NCBI RefSeq assembly: GCF_035917235.1
Contig: NZ_CP108423.1
Location: 3,785,001-3,849,000, forward strand
Source: Streptomyces sp. NBC_01294
GTDB taxonomy: Bacteria; Actinomycetota; Actinomycetes; Streptomycetales; Streptomycetaceae
Direction of reading: 5' to 3'
DNA length: 64,000 nt
The position numbers were made by a program, and so were the translations under genes. Under the pieces are notes generated by a model that saw nothing but the letters and a program-made list of their open reading frames with translations, was not told the origin of the DNA and did no database searches. Below, piece by piece: positions 45,800 through 53,849 of this stretch (the first letter of the stretch is position 1; every line of letters starts with the position of its first letter).

Positions 45800-46198
45800 C
45801 TAGTGAGGCAGGCCGTCCGGCCATCCCTCCGGAGAGCGGTCGCCGGGCGGCGGGTCGTGGTCCGCGGGGAAGAGGGGCAGGGTGCCGGTCATCTCCAGGA
45901 GGCGCAGGAGCTGGTGGTTGGGGGCTGCCAGGCGAACGACGGTTCCGGTCTCCTGTGCTGCGCGCCGGGCGGCGAGGAGTGCGTTGAGCGCGGAGGAGTC
46001 GCAGAAGGAAACGCGGCTGCAGTCGACCGTCACGGGCTTGGCCGGTGAGGCGTGGGTGAGGGCTTCGGCGAGGGCGAACCGCAGGGCGGGGGCTGTCTCG
46101 ATGTCCATCTCGCCCGAGGGCCTGATGGCAACGGCGTGCTCCAGGACTTCCACGGCGATGGCGTTGCCGCTGGCCTCCGGGGAAGAGCGTTCGGCCAT
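45800..46198 (-). CDS. STAS-domain protein (anti-sigma-factor antagonist type)
   Basis: 132 aa. 'AVAIRPSGEMDIETAPALRF' and 'VTVDCSRVSFCDSSALNALL' form a SpoIIAA-like STAS fold; the Ser in 'CDSSALN' is where antagonists are phosphorylated. RBS AGGAGTGA. In Streptomyces such proteins act in partner-switching with anti-sigma kinases and SpoIIE-type phosphatases, and one such phosphatase is encoded at 52121. Confidence 0.88.
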   Translation of the reverse strand: MAERSSPEASGNAIAVEVLEHAVAIRPSGEMDIETAPALRFALAEALTHASPAKPVTVDCSRVSFCDSSALNALLAARRAAQETGTVVRLAAPNHQLLRLLEMTGTLPLFPADHDPPPGDRSPEGWPDGLPH

Positions 46199-46272
46199 CG
46201 TGGGTCACTCCTAGGTTCGTGGCGTGGCCCCCGAAGCCCGTGGTCCGGTCGGCGGTTCGGGGGAGGGGCGGG

Positions 46273-46950
46273 TCAGGTGCTTCGCTGGTCGTGGGTGTCC
46301 TGGCGGAGCCGGACGGTGTGCCGGGTCAGGGCGTCAATGCGTTCGGCGAGCTCGGTGTCCTCGGTTCGCAGGTGGGCACGGGTGTCGATCAGAGGGCGGA
46401 CGAGGCGGGCGGCGTCGTCGGCGGCGAGGGCCAGGTTCAGGGCGCCGACGGCGCCCTCGGCACCGTCGGGGAGACCGGTCAGGGCGGTGACCTGGCCGGC
46501 GAGACGGCGCAGGTCGGCCGCATTGTCGCGGGCCCAGGCGGTCACCGTGCGGTCGGCGGCGCGCGTGTCGCGCGTGGCCTGGACCCGCTGCTCGCCGGTA
46601 CTCCCGGCCGCTCCCGGGCGCAGCCGCAGGTAGCGCCGTTCTGCGGCCTGGCGGCTGGCAACCCCGAGCGGGCCCGCGAGGTCGGCCCAGCTCGCGCCCC
46701 GCCCGCGTGCGGTCTCGATCAGGCCGCTCTCCCAGTCGGCGAGCTGCTCGCGGACCTCGCGCAGCAGCAACAGCGCGGCCAGGGCCGGGTGTGGCCCCGG
46801 GTCCGGCGCGCGCCCCGTCGGGGCCGTCGTTCGTGCTGCGGAGGGTCGCTGCGCGTCCCGCAGGGCCTGGTTGATGGTCTCCAGTGCCGCCGCGGCGGCG
46901 AGGAAGGGGACCTGGGTGGGCGGTGCGGTCGGCTCGGCGGCCTCGTTCAT
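46273..46950 (-). CDS. Hsp20-linked regulator-like protein
   Basis: 225 aa, mostly helical. The HTH-like 'GRGASWADLAGPLGVASRQA' then 'AERRYLRLRP' sits at about 85-115 and is followed by a long helical domain. Proteins of this type are found beside hsp20/hsp18 genes in Streptomyces. Here it diverges from hsp20 across a 129-bp spacer with an operator-like repeat. It is unlike RheA in sequence. A repressor role is inferred. Confidence 0.65.
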   Translation of the reverse strand: MNEAAEPTAPPTQVPFLAAAAALETINQALRDAQRPSAARTTAPTGRAPDPGPHPALAALLLLREVREQLADWESGLIETARGRGASWADLAGPLGVASRQAAERRYLRLRPGAAGSTGEQRVQATRDTRAADRTVTAWARDNAADLRRLAGQVTALTGLPDGAEGAVGALNLALAADDAARLVRPLIDTRAHLRTEDTELAERIDALTRHTVRLRQDTHDQRST

Positions 46951-46992
46951 GGCGTTCTCCGTGGCTCTGTCATCCTCCAGATGACTCCTTAC

Positions 46993-47021
46993 TTGTCATC
47001 GCTTCGATGACATGTTACAAC
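46993..47021 (+). promoter_or_regulatory. hsp20 promoter with operator-like repeat in its spacer
   Basis: -35 TTGTCA (46993-46998), 17 bp, -10 TACAAC (47016-47021). TGTCATCG-CTT-CGATGACA (46994-47012) overlaps the -35 and fills the spacer, so a bound protein would block RNA polymerase. Confidence 0.65.
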
Positions 47022-47079
47022 GGGAGCACGTTGAAGCGCATTGGCAGTTTCTGCCTGAACCAACTGGAGGTGTTTCGCG

Positions 47080-47514
47080 ATGTTGATGCGCACTGACCCG
47101 TTCCGCGAGATGGACCGGATCGTCCAGCAGCTCTCCGGCACGTCGGGCACCTGGTCGAAGCCCTCCGTGATGCCGATGGACGCCTACCGCCAGGGCGACG
47201 TGTACGTGATCGCCTTCGACCTCCCCGGAGTGAGCACCGAGGCGATCGACATCGACGTCGAGCGGAACATGCTGACGGTGAAGGCCGAGCGCCGGCCCAC
47301 GGGGAAGTCCGACGGCGTACAGATGGAACTCTCCGAGCGACCCCTGGGCGTCTTCTCCCGCCAGGTCATGCTGGCCGACACCCTTGACACCGAGCACATC
47401 GAGGCCGACTACGACGCGGGTGTCCTGACCCTGCGCATCCCGATCGCCGAGCGCGCCAAGCCCCGCAAGATCAGCATCGGCGGCGAGTCCGGCCGCAAGC
47501 AGATCTCCGGCTGA
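47080..47514 (+). CDS. hsp20: Hsp20 / alpha-crystallin small heat-shock protein
   Basis: 144 aa holdase chaperone. The alpha-crystallin domain runs from about 35 ('VYVIAFDLPGVSTEAIDIDV') through 'NMLTVKAERR' to 'DYDAGVLTLRIPIAERAKPR'. The initiating ATG at 47080 is followed by a second one two codons on. It prevents aggregation until ClpB/DnaK act. Regulation by the divergent gene product is likely. Confidence 0.94.
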   Translation: MLMRTDPFREMDRIVQQLSGTSGTWSKPSVMPMDAYRQGDVYVIAFDLPGVSTEAIDIDVERNMLTVKAERRPTGKSDGVQMELSERPLGVFSRQVMLADTLDTEHIEADYDAGVLTLRIPIAERAKPRKISIGGESGRKQISG

Positions 47515-47611
47515 CCAGCCCCGCAGCGGCGGAGGACGGGGAAACCGATCCCCCTCCGGCACCCCGCCCTCCGCGCCCCTTGCCCCTTCACCCCTCCCCG
47601 GAGGTGACGTG

Positions 47612-48007
47612 ATGTCGATACGCAGGGAGGCGTTCCTGGCCCACGTCCAGGAACGCGGCGAGTACACGACCCTGCCGGAAGCCGAACGGGCGGCCCGCAT
47701 CGTCCTGGCCCTGCTGGGCGCGCACCTGGTCGGCACCGTGCGGGCCGAGCTCGCCGCCCGGCTCCCCGAGACGTACGCCCTGATCCTCCTCAATCCCCTG
47801 CAGGCCGCCGAACCGCTCTCACCCGAGCGCTTCGTCCGCGCGACCGCGGCCTGGATCGACGGCGCCACCGAGAAGACAGCCCTGTGGGACATCGGCGCGG
47901 TCCTCTCCACCGTGGCCGCCGCGGCGGGTGACGTCCTCATGCGCGAGGTCCTGCTCCAGCTTCCCCCCGGCTACGACCTCCTCTTCGGCCACCCCCAGCC
48001 CGCCTGA
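47612..48007 (+). CDS. DUF2267 protein (copy 1)
   Basis: 131 aa; ATG 47612 after GGAGGTGACG. 'TTLPEAERAARIVLALLGAH' and the end 'QLPPGYDLLFGHPQP' are DUF2267 marks. Function is unknown; the family is common in stress-gene clusters. It is paralogous to the next gene, 54 bp downstream. Confidence 0.85.
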   Translation: MSIRREAFLAHVQERGEYTTLPEAERAARIVLALLGAHLVGTVRAELAARLPETYALILLNPLQAAEPLSPERFVRATAAWIDGATEKTALWDIGAVLSTVAAAAGDVLMREVLLQLPPGYDLLFGHPQPA

Positions 48008-48061
48008 CCAGCGCCGACGGCCGGAACTCGAACCTTCGAAGAGAAAGGCAACCGCAGCACC

Positions 48062-48508
48062 ATGTACGACCAGCCTCGACCGGACCGGCCCACCCCCGCC
48101 ATGACGTTCGACCAGATGCTGGAACGCGTCCGCTACGAGGGCGCCTACCCCACCCTCGAACGTGCGGAAGAAGCCGTCCGCACCGTTCTTGCAGGGCTCG
48201 GCCGACAGATCACCGGTGACGAGCGCCTCGACCTCGCCCAGTGCCTGCCCGTCGAAGCCTCCCTCGCCCTGACCGCCCAGATCCCCGATACCGAACAGCT
48301 CACCGGCTGGGGTTTCGTCAAGGACCTGGCCGCACGAACCGGCGTGAGCCCGGCCATCGCCCGCTGGGACACTGGCGCCGTGTTCGCCACCGTCACCGCG
48401 CTCGCCGGACCCGACCTCCTCGCCCGCATCCTCCAGCGACTTCCCGACGACTACGCACTCCTCTTCGGACAGGCGCAACTGCGCCGGCCTCAGCGCGCCG
48501 CCGCCTGA
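48062..48508 (+). CDS. DUF2267 protein (copy 2)
   Basis: 148 aa, 'MTFDQMLERVRYEGAYPTLE', 'EEAVRTVLAGLGRQITGDER', ending 'RLPDDYALLFGQAQLRRPQR'. Same family and layout as copy 1 but diverged, so an old duplication. A relic of a third copy is at 50067. A terminator follows. Confidence 0.85.
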   Translation: MYDQPRPDRPTPAMTFDQMLERVRYEGAYPTLERAEEAVRTVLAGLGRQITGDERLDLAQCLPVEASLALTAQIPDTEQLTGWGFVKDLAARTGVSPAIARWDTGAVFATVTALAGPDLLARILQRLPDDYALLFGQAQLRRPQRAAA

Positions 48509-48534
48509 CCGGAGCCGGCTGCGCGCGGACATGC

Positions 48535-48572
48535 AACGGTGCCGGGACCGCTACTGCGGTCCCGGCACCGTT
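48535..48572. terminator. Bidirectional terminator
   Basis: 16-bp perfect stem AACGGTGCCGGGACCG / CGGTCCCGGCACCGTT, CTACTG loop, between convergent DUF2267 and csbD genes. Confidence 0.92.
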
Positions 48573-48583
48573 CACACGAGGAG

Positions 48584-48757
48584 TCAGTGCTTGAAGGTGT
48601 CCTTGACCTTCTCCTTGGCCTCGCGGGCATCGCCCTTGGCCTGCTCCGCGCGGCCCTCGGCGGTCAGCCGCTCATTGCCCGTCAGGCGGCCAGCGGTCTC
48701 CTTGAGCTTGCCCTTGGCCTGCTCGCCCTTCGCCTCGGCCTTCTGCTCACCAGACAC
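48584..48757 (-). CDS. csbD: CsbD-like stress protein
   Basis: 57 aa from GTG 48757 after AACAGGGAG. It reads 'SGEQKAEAKGEQAKGKLKET', 'AGRLTGNERLTAEGRAEQAK', 'GDAREAKEKVKDTFKH', the Lys/Glu/Gly-rich CsbD pattern. CsbD proteins belong to general-stress regulons; the biochemical role is unknown. Confidence 0.85.
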   Translation of the reverse strand: MSGEQKAEAKGEQAKGKLKETAGRLTGNERLTAEGRAEQAKGDAREAKEKVKDTFKH

Positions 48758-48960
48758 AGCTGATCACTCCCTGTTCGATGGAAAGGTCTTACAGAACCCC
48801 GTATGACCGGTGGGATCCCTCCTAAACAGACGGGGCACCACGGCCCGACCCGAAGCGACTGGGGTCTTCGACGATGACTTGGATGTCGAGGCAGTCCGCG
48901 CGGGGCATGGAGGTGCCGTGTCAGCGCGCCGGAGCGCGGTGGTCACGAGCCGGGATCGTG
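48758..48960. other. Spacer upstream of csbD
   Basis: About 200 bp with no supported ORF; it should contain the csbD promoter. I see no confident match to a stress-sigma consensus. Confidence 0.4.
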
Positions 48961-49176
48961 TCAGGCCGGCTCGGACAGGACCTGAGCGGCCTCGGGGAGC
49001 TCGTGGACGTGAGCGGCCACCCCTTCCAGCGGCAGGAGAGGGCGTAGGGGACATGCTTCCGGGGTGTGGTCATGGTCGACTTCCCAGGTGGGCGTGGGAG
49101 CGACGGGGGCGCAGATGGTGGAGACGGCGTAGAGGGTGCCGGAGCAGCCCCGGCACACCAGAGAAGCGTGGATCAC
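48961..49176 (-). CDS. Small CxxC protein
   Basis: 71 aa from GTG 49176, preceded by CGGAGGCACTC. N-terminal 'IHASLVCRGCSGTLYAVSTI' has one CxxC; 'WEVDHDHTPEACPL' adds His and Cys. Probably metal-binding, function unknown. Its start overlaps the stop of the upstream ORF as GTGA. Confidence 0.55.
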   Translation of the reverse strand: MIHASLVCRGCSGTLYAVSTICAPVAPTPTWEVDHDHTPEACPLRPLLPLEGVAAHVHELPEAAQVLSEPA

Positions 49177-49526
49177 GTGAGTGCCTCCGAATGAACCGAC
49201 TCGGCTGCGCCTTCCACGGGGCGGGGCTCCCCCGCCGGGTGGAGCTGACGCCAGGTGTTTTCCGTCCCGCACCTGAGGTGATGGGGAGAGACCAGACGCC
49301 GCCACAGCGCGTCGGGGCGGCAGGGGAAGGTGGCGCCCCGGGCGAGGAGCTGCGTGTACAGGGGTGTGCCCTGGTCCGCGACTTCTCCGGGGATCTGGTC
49401 ACGGGCGTGTGCCGGGCTAAGGAAAGGCCTTCGGCGCGCTTGTTCCGGAAGACGGCCAACCGCTCTGCGCCTGCCACCGCCGGCCTGTGCGCCGCGGCTG
49501 GAGTTCGCCCAATGATCATCCGTCAC
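49173..49526 (-). CDS. Hypothetical protein, N-terminus uncertain
   Basis: The C-terminal part 'DQGTPLYTQLLARGATFPCR' and 'PDALWRRLVSPHHLRCGTEN' has good codon bias and is coupled to the next gene by GTGA. The N-terminal roughly 40 residues do not look conserved, so the gene may be truncated. No function suggested. Confidence 0.4.
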   Translation of the reverse strand: MTDDHWANSSRGAQAGGGRRRAVGRLPEQARRRPFLSPAHARDQIPGEVADQGTPLYTQLLARGATFPCRPDALWRRLVSPHHLRCGTENTWRQLHPAGEPRPVEGAAESVHSEALT

Positions 49527-49830
49527 GTTCGTCAAAACGATTCTTCATCCTCTAGGACACCGGTGTGAGGTGGACACCCGTCCCGGGGATTGCCCCGAGC
49601 GCCCCGAGGCCGGGGCCCCCTGCGGCCCGGGCACCTGCCGTCCTGCGCCCCAGCTGGCTCTGACCCGGCCGGGGCGGACTCATCGCGGGCGGCGATGTCA
49701 GCGTCAGGGTCAGGACATGCCGCCCGGCAACGTTTAAACCCGAATCGAGACCCGTCGACCTGGGCATCCGGGAGGGTGCCCAACCGACCCGCCTTTGGCA
49801 GCCCGCATACGGCGGCCACCGGCCGCAGGG
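49527..49830. other. Degenerate spacer
   Basis: About 300 bp with no supported gene, left of two gene relics. Several stops occur in all frames that otherwise look GC-biased. Confidence 0.4.
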
Positions 49831-49956
49831 CCATCCGGGCCATGACCCACCTCGGGGTTCACCTGCCGCGACCTTCCCCGGGTCTCCGTGCCCACGCGTG
49901 TCCTCAGCCCGCTCCAGCAGGCTTCCGCGATGCTCGGCATCCCGGTGACCATCTGA
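49831..49956 (+). pseudogene. Relic of the 103-aa hypothetical gene
   Basis: Aligns with the 3' end of the gene at 42882-43193, including CCCACGCGTGTCCTCAGCCC, the stop, and about 30 bp after it. An extra base disrupts the frame (CTCGGGGTTC versus CTCGGGTTC). Confidence 0.8.
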
Positions 49957-50066
49957 CGGACAGGACTGCGCAAGCCGACACCCGAACGTGCCGCCGACGG
50001 CTGCTCCCTGCGTCCCGAATGGCGCCCTGGCCGTCATCCCGCCCGCAGTAGAACCGTTTTCAGCGC

Positions 50067-50147
50067 GGCTACGCCCTGCTCTTCGGCCGCCCGCCGCCGG
50101 CCTCACAGCCGGTCCCCGAGGAAAGGTCTCAGCGCAGTGTGCGGTGA
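50067..50147 (+). pseudogene. Relic of a DUF2267 gene 3' end
   Basis: 27 codons reading 'GYALLFGRPPPASQPVPEER' to a stop, matching 'DYALLFG' of the DUF2267 copies. The upstream part is missing. Confidence 0.6.
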
Positions 50148-50302
50148 TGTCGGCCGGAGCGCCGGATGTGCAAGACCAGGTACACCAGGGCGGCGACGAA
50201 CACCACGATGCCGATGATCAGCAGGTAGAGCAGCCCTTCGGCGACAGCGCCGATGATGCCCAGCACGATCGCCACGATGACGAGGATCAGGAAGAGCACC
50301 AT
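50129..50302 (-). CDS. Small hydrophobic membrane protein
   Basis: 57 aa with two membrane helices ('MVLFLILVIVAIVLGIIGAV', 'LLYLLIIGIVVFVAALVYLV') and basic end 'HIRRSGRHHRTLR'. GAGGAGG lies 11 bp before the ATG. Similar 'hydrophobic proteins' are frequent in Streptomyces stress clusters. It overlaps the DUF2267 relic at its 3' end. Confidence 0.75.
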   Translation of the reverse strand: MVLFLILVIVAIVLGIIGAVAEGLLYLLIIGIVVFVAALVYLVLHIRRSGRHHRTLR

Positions 50303-50330
50303 GCCGTGAGGCACCTCCTCAATAGGCCGG

Positions 50331-50687
50331 TCAGCGGCGGGCGAGCTGCCGCTCACCGTTCGCGCCCGGCTGGTAGGGCAGGTCATAGTGCGCGAACACC
50401 GCGGCCTCGCCCTCGACGGGCAGGACATCGTCCGTCCCGATCGCCGGGCACTTCTTCACCAGAGACCGGTCGTAGTCGACCTTGACGTAGCCCGGCCCGA
50501 CGATCGCGCCGTTCAGCGGGACGAAGACCAGGTGGCGGCGGGTGGGCAGCCCCACCTGGACGGTGGCCATGGCCGGCTCGTCGGTGCTGGTGTCCACGTA
50601 GACGGCCTCCAGCGTGCCGATCTTATGGCCGCCGGCGTCGACGACGTCGTGGGTCCGCCACTCACGGACATCCGCGCTCTGGATCAT
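50331..50687 (-). CDS. PRC-barrel domain protein (copy 1)
   Basis: 118 aa. 'MIQSADVREWRTHDVVDAGG' followed by 'HKIGTLEAVYVDTSTDEPAM' and 'HLVFVPLNGAIVGPGYVKVD' is a PRC beta-barrel. The ATG at 50687 follows AAGGGAAG; the longer open frame upstream has no conservation. Role unknown; stress-linked families often carry it. 29 bp from the small membrane-protein gene downstream. Confidence 0.85.
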   Translation of the reverse strand: MIQSADVREWRTHDVVDAGGHKIGTLEAVYVDTSTDEPAMATVQVGLPTRRHLVFVPLNGAIVGPGYVKVDYDRSLVKKCPAIGTDDVLPVEGEAAVFAHYDLPYQPGANGERQLARR

Positions 50688-50956
50688 CCCCGGCTTCCCT
50701 TCGCACGGCGGTGCACCGACCCGGTGCACTTCCAGCCTGCCCCGCGAAGCCCGCCCACACCAGCCTGGCCGCCCGCGGCTCCATCCCGGGCGGCCGGCCA
50801 CGACGTCACCGACCGGTTTCCTTGTGCTCTCCAGCTCATCGCGCGGAGCCCCCAGCGGCACCGCTCCGAGCCGTGGCGGGTGTCCCGTGCCCGGTTTGGC
50901 CTCACTCCCCGTCCCATTGCCGTTGGGGGTGGATTACCTCACCGTCGAACACGCGG

Positions 50957-51660
50957 AAATCTATGATGGCCGGAGTAGACATTGGGCGGTGGCGTGGTTA
51001 TGGTTTCTCTCGTAGCCCAGAGAGACAGCAGGGCCTGGCAGAGACGAACTGCCGGGCAGCAGTACCCGAAGTTGCAGTGCGCAGGACGGTGCGGTGGTGG
51101 AGTTCCGAAGCCAGGGTTGCTGCAGGACGGCGACGGGACTGACGACCGGACCGGGTGGCCCGCAGTGATCAGGGGCCGCCGTAAGAAGTACCGCAGTTGA
51201 CGCAGTGGCAGTACCCGTAAGTGCAGTACCCAGCAGTGAAGTAAGTGAGCAGCACCTCGGTGAAGGCGTCAGCTGCGGGCGCGCGCACCGGGAAGTTCGG
51301 CAGTGGGGTTCCAAGCCAGAGCAGACGCAGGATGGGCGACGGGGCTGGCTGCCGAAGAGTGGCGCTGGGTCAGGCCACCAGCAGTACGCAGTAGAGCAGT
51401 ACCAGCAGTAGGCAATTGATAACCGAGGGAAGAACGGAGGAGCCGAGCGCCATCAGGATCGCCCGGGCGGAAGTCTGAGCCCGGGTACCGCAGGACATCG
51501 ATAGTGAGGTGGTCTCCGGTCAAGCAACCGCGATCCCCGCACTCCCGGCAGCGTGTCGGCCGGGTCGGCGGAAACACAGGGTCGGCGCAGTATCAGGGCC
51601 GACAGATGGTGTAGTAGTTCCTTCGGGGCCCTGGTGCCGTACGGCACCAGGGCCCCTCCA
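50957..51660 (+). ncRNA. Copy B of the GCAGTAC-rich non-coding sequence, leader of the MerR gene
   Basis: About 700 bp matching copy A (43913-44690). Conserved blocks include GTGGTTATGGTTTCTCTCG, AGAGAGACAGCAGGGCCTGG, AGCAGCACCTCGGTGAAGGC and GGTACCGCAGGACATCGATA. The repeat-rich parts differ by units of GCAGT. It ends in the 16-bp hairpin at 51625 and the intact MerR gene begins 27 bp later. A transcribed leader with attenuation is the simplest reading; an independent RNA is the alternative. Confidence 0.65.
51625..51656 (+). terminator. Hairpin ending copy B, just before the MerR gene
   Basis: Self-complementary 32-bp element beginning GGGGCCCTGGTGCC; in RNA the outer 14 or so pairs form a strong stem. 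Compensatory changes relative to copy A support selection on pairing. It would block read-through into the MerR gene unless regulated. Confidence 0.85.
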
Positions 51661-51682
51661 TGCGTTCCATGAGAGAGGTTCA

Positions 51683-52021
51683 ATGACAGCAGATGACTCG
51701 TTCGGCCGTCTCGATGACGACGACTACCCCGCCTACACCATGGGCCGGGCCGCGGAGATGCTCGGCGCCACCCAGGGCTTCCTCCGCGCCCTCGGCGAAG
51801 CCCGCCTCATCACCCCGCTCCGCTCCGAGGGCGGCCACCGCCGCTACTCCCGCTACCAACTGCGCATCGCGGCCCGCGCTCGGGAGCTCGTCGACCAGGG
51901 CACCCCGATCGAGGCCGCCTGCCGCATCATCATCCTCGAAGACCAGCTCGAGGAAGCACAGCGCATCAACGCTGAATACCGCCGCGCCGCCGAATCGGCC
52001 GCGCCGCCGGCCTCGGCCTGA
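51683..52021 (+). CDS. Small MerR-type (BldC-like) regulator
   Basis: 112 aa. 'DYPAYTMGRAAEMLGATQGF' and 'LRALGEARLITPLRSEGGHR', then 'RYSRYQLRIAARARELVDQG' form a winged HTH of the MerR kind, followed by a short coiled coil ('IIILEDQLEEAQRINAEYRR') and no effector domain. ATG 51683 after GAGAGAGG. Its relic lies at 44729 behind the other leader copy. Target genes unknown; probably in the stress island. Confidence 0.88.
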   Translation: MTADDSFGRLDDDDYPAYTMGRAAEMLGATQGFLRALGEARLITPLRSEGGHRRYSRYQLRIAARARELVDQGTPIEAACRIIILEDQLEEAQRINAEYRRAAESAAPPASA

Positions 52022-52120
52022 GGTGAGTGTGCCCGCCGGCATCGGCGGGCCGCGCGCCCCCAGGGCGGCGTTCGCGCGACCGCCCCGCTTCGGTCGTCAC
52101 CATCGGTCGTGGGTGGAGTG

Positions 52121-53398
52121 CTATTCAGGCGCTGATGCTTCTGTGAGGTCCGCCCCGGCGTCAGCGCTGCGCGTGGCCTGATGGGTGCCGTGCCAGTCCA
52201 GACACATGACCGTGGCGTCGTCCTGGAGGCGGCCACCGTGAGCGTGCAGCACCGCTGCAACCAGCCCCCGCGAGGCCTCGCGGGGGTGGAGATCGCATGT
52301 GTCCACGATCAGAGAGGGCAGGTCCACCTCGACAGCACGGCGCTCCAGCATGCCGTCGGTGAGCATCACCAGCCGGTCACCCGATTGCAGGTCCAGCCGC
52401 TGCACCCCGTAAGCGGCACGGGGATGGACCCCGAACGGTAGATCCACTTCGGGAACGATCTCCTCGACCCTCCCGTGTCTCAGGCGCAGCGGCCAAGGAT
52501 GCCCCGCATTGACGAACTGAGTCATCCCGTCGAGCAGGCTGATGCGCAGCAGCTGCCCGGTGACGAAGCCCCGCCTGCCGTGGTCGGTGACGGCCCGGTT
52601 GGCCTCCAAGGCCTGTACTTCGAGCTCGGCGCCCGCACGTCTGGCCCTACGGAGGGCGCCCACGGCCAGAGTGGCGAGGAGTGCGGCTTCCACGTCGTGG
52701 CCCATGGCATCGGTGACGGAGAGCTGCATGGTGTCGCGATCTACGACGTAGTCGAAGGTGTCACCGCCGACGTGCGTCGCCGGTTCCAGCGCTCCGGCGA
52801 CCGTGAACTGGGCCGCCTCACATGCCAGTGAGGCGGGAAGGAGCCGGTGCTGGATCTCGGCCGCCAGGGTCAGGGGCCGCGTGCGGCGGCCCCACTGGTA
52901 GACATCGGTGAAGGAGCGGTTCGCGATGACGATGTAGGCCAAGGCGTGCGCGGTCGCAGCGATCTGCCCCATCGCGTCCTCATCGGGGTGATCAGAGAGG
53001 AACAGCTCCAGCAGCCCGATCGCGTCGCCGCGGTTGGTCACGGGCGCCACGACCCTGACCGCTCCGGTGCCCTCCCGCTGCACGGCCGGCCGCTGTGTGC
53101 GCACCACGTCCCCGTAGAGGGTGCCGGGCAGAGGAATGCGCTGAGGGGGCTCGTCGGACTTGACGTCGTCGGCCGCTCCCAGCCGTACCACCGAAGATCC
53201 GGTGAAGTCGACGATCAGGAACGAGACCGAGGCAGCGTGCAGGCGGTCCCGGAGCATCCGCGCGACAACGTCCAGGGACTCGACCGGGGAAGCGGCTTCC
53301 GCTGCCGCGAGCGCGCCTGCAAGGTCCACTTCCCCCTCCTGTTCGCCGCCGGCGCGCCGCTGCTGGGCGCCGGGATCCCGGTGCTCAGTGGGTGGCAT
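52121..53398 (-). CDS. SpoIIE-type PP2C phosphatase with GAF-like sensor
   Basis: 425 aa. A GAF-like domain (about 40-170: 'SVSFLIVDFTGSSVVRLGAA', 'GLLELFLSDHPDEDAMGQIA') is followed by the PPM/SpoIIE catalytic domain: metal ligands in 'THVGGDTFDYV', 'VTDAMGHDVEAALL', 'LVMLTDGMLERR' and 'QDDATVMCLDW'. Such RsbU-like enzymes dephosphorylate STAS antagonists and free a stress sigma factor. The STAS protein at 45800 is a plausible substrate; no sigma or anti-sigma gene is in the window. Confidence 0.92.
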   Translation of the reverse strand: MPPTEHRDPGAQQRRAGGEQEGEVDLAGALAAAEAASPVESLDVVARMLRDRLHAASVSFLIVDFTGSSVVRLGAADDVKSDEPPQRIPLPGTLYGDVVRTQRPAVQREGTGAVRVVAPVTNRGDAIGLLELFLSDHPDEDAMGQIAATAHALAYIVIANRSFTDVYQWGRRTRPLTLAAEIQHRLLPASLACEAAQFTVAGALEPATHVGGDTFDYVVDRDTMQLSVTDAMGHDVEAALLATLAVGALRRARRAGAELEVQALEANRAVTDHGRRGFVTGQLLRISLLDGMTQFVNAGHPWPLRLRHGRVEEIVPEVDLPFGVHPRAAYGVQRLDLQSGDRLVMLTDGMLERRAVEVDLPSLIVDTCDLHPREASRGLVAAVLHAHGGRLQDDATVMCLDWHGTHQATRSADAGADLTEASAPE

Positions 53399-53849
53399 GG
53401 CCTCGCCCCTTTCCGGAAGGCAGTAGTCGCACTCGCCGCGAGGGCTGCTGCCCGACTCTCGCCGGGCCGCCCGAGGCCTTGATCGTCGTCAACACAGCCG
53501 TGCCAAGGCGCCGGCACGTGGACCGTTCCCAGGCCCGCGGCCACGCCCGGCACTCGTCCGAGGAACCCACCGGACCGACCGGTGCCCACCTTGCCCGAGG
53601 ACCCGCGGACCGGGGGCCTGCCTGCGCCTGTGAAGGCCGTGCTGCCCGACTGGATCACCCGAACAGCAGGCACGGCTCCCCTGCCGGCTCGACCTCGCTC
53701 GATGCCGCACGGCCAACGGCATGGTTCGGCCTCCCGGAATGTCGGGGCACAGGATTGCGCGGCAAGCGCCGGGGCATGCGAAGGGGACGATACGAGCCGG
53801 GGCGCCCGCGAGGCCCCGGGACGGTTGCAGAGGATGAGGAGACGGCTCT
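53399..53849. other. Spacer without supported gene
   Basis: 450 bp between divergent phosphatase and PRC-barrel genes. It must hold promoters for both. ORFs here lack ribosome sites and conserved patterns. Confidence 0.4.

Noticed and set aside
44177..51411. Similar short proteins in both leader copies (44177-44374 and 51205-51411)
   Set aside because: They look conserved only because the DNA is. Indels between copies are not multiples of three, neither has a good ribosome site, and the hairpin shows RNA-type covariation.
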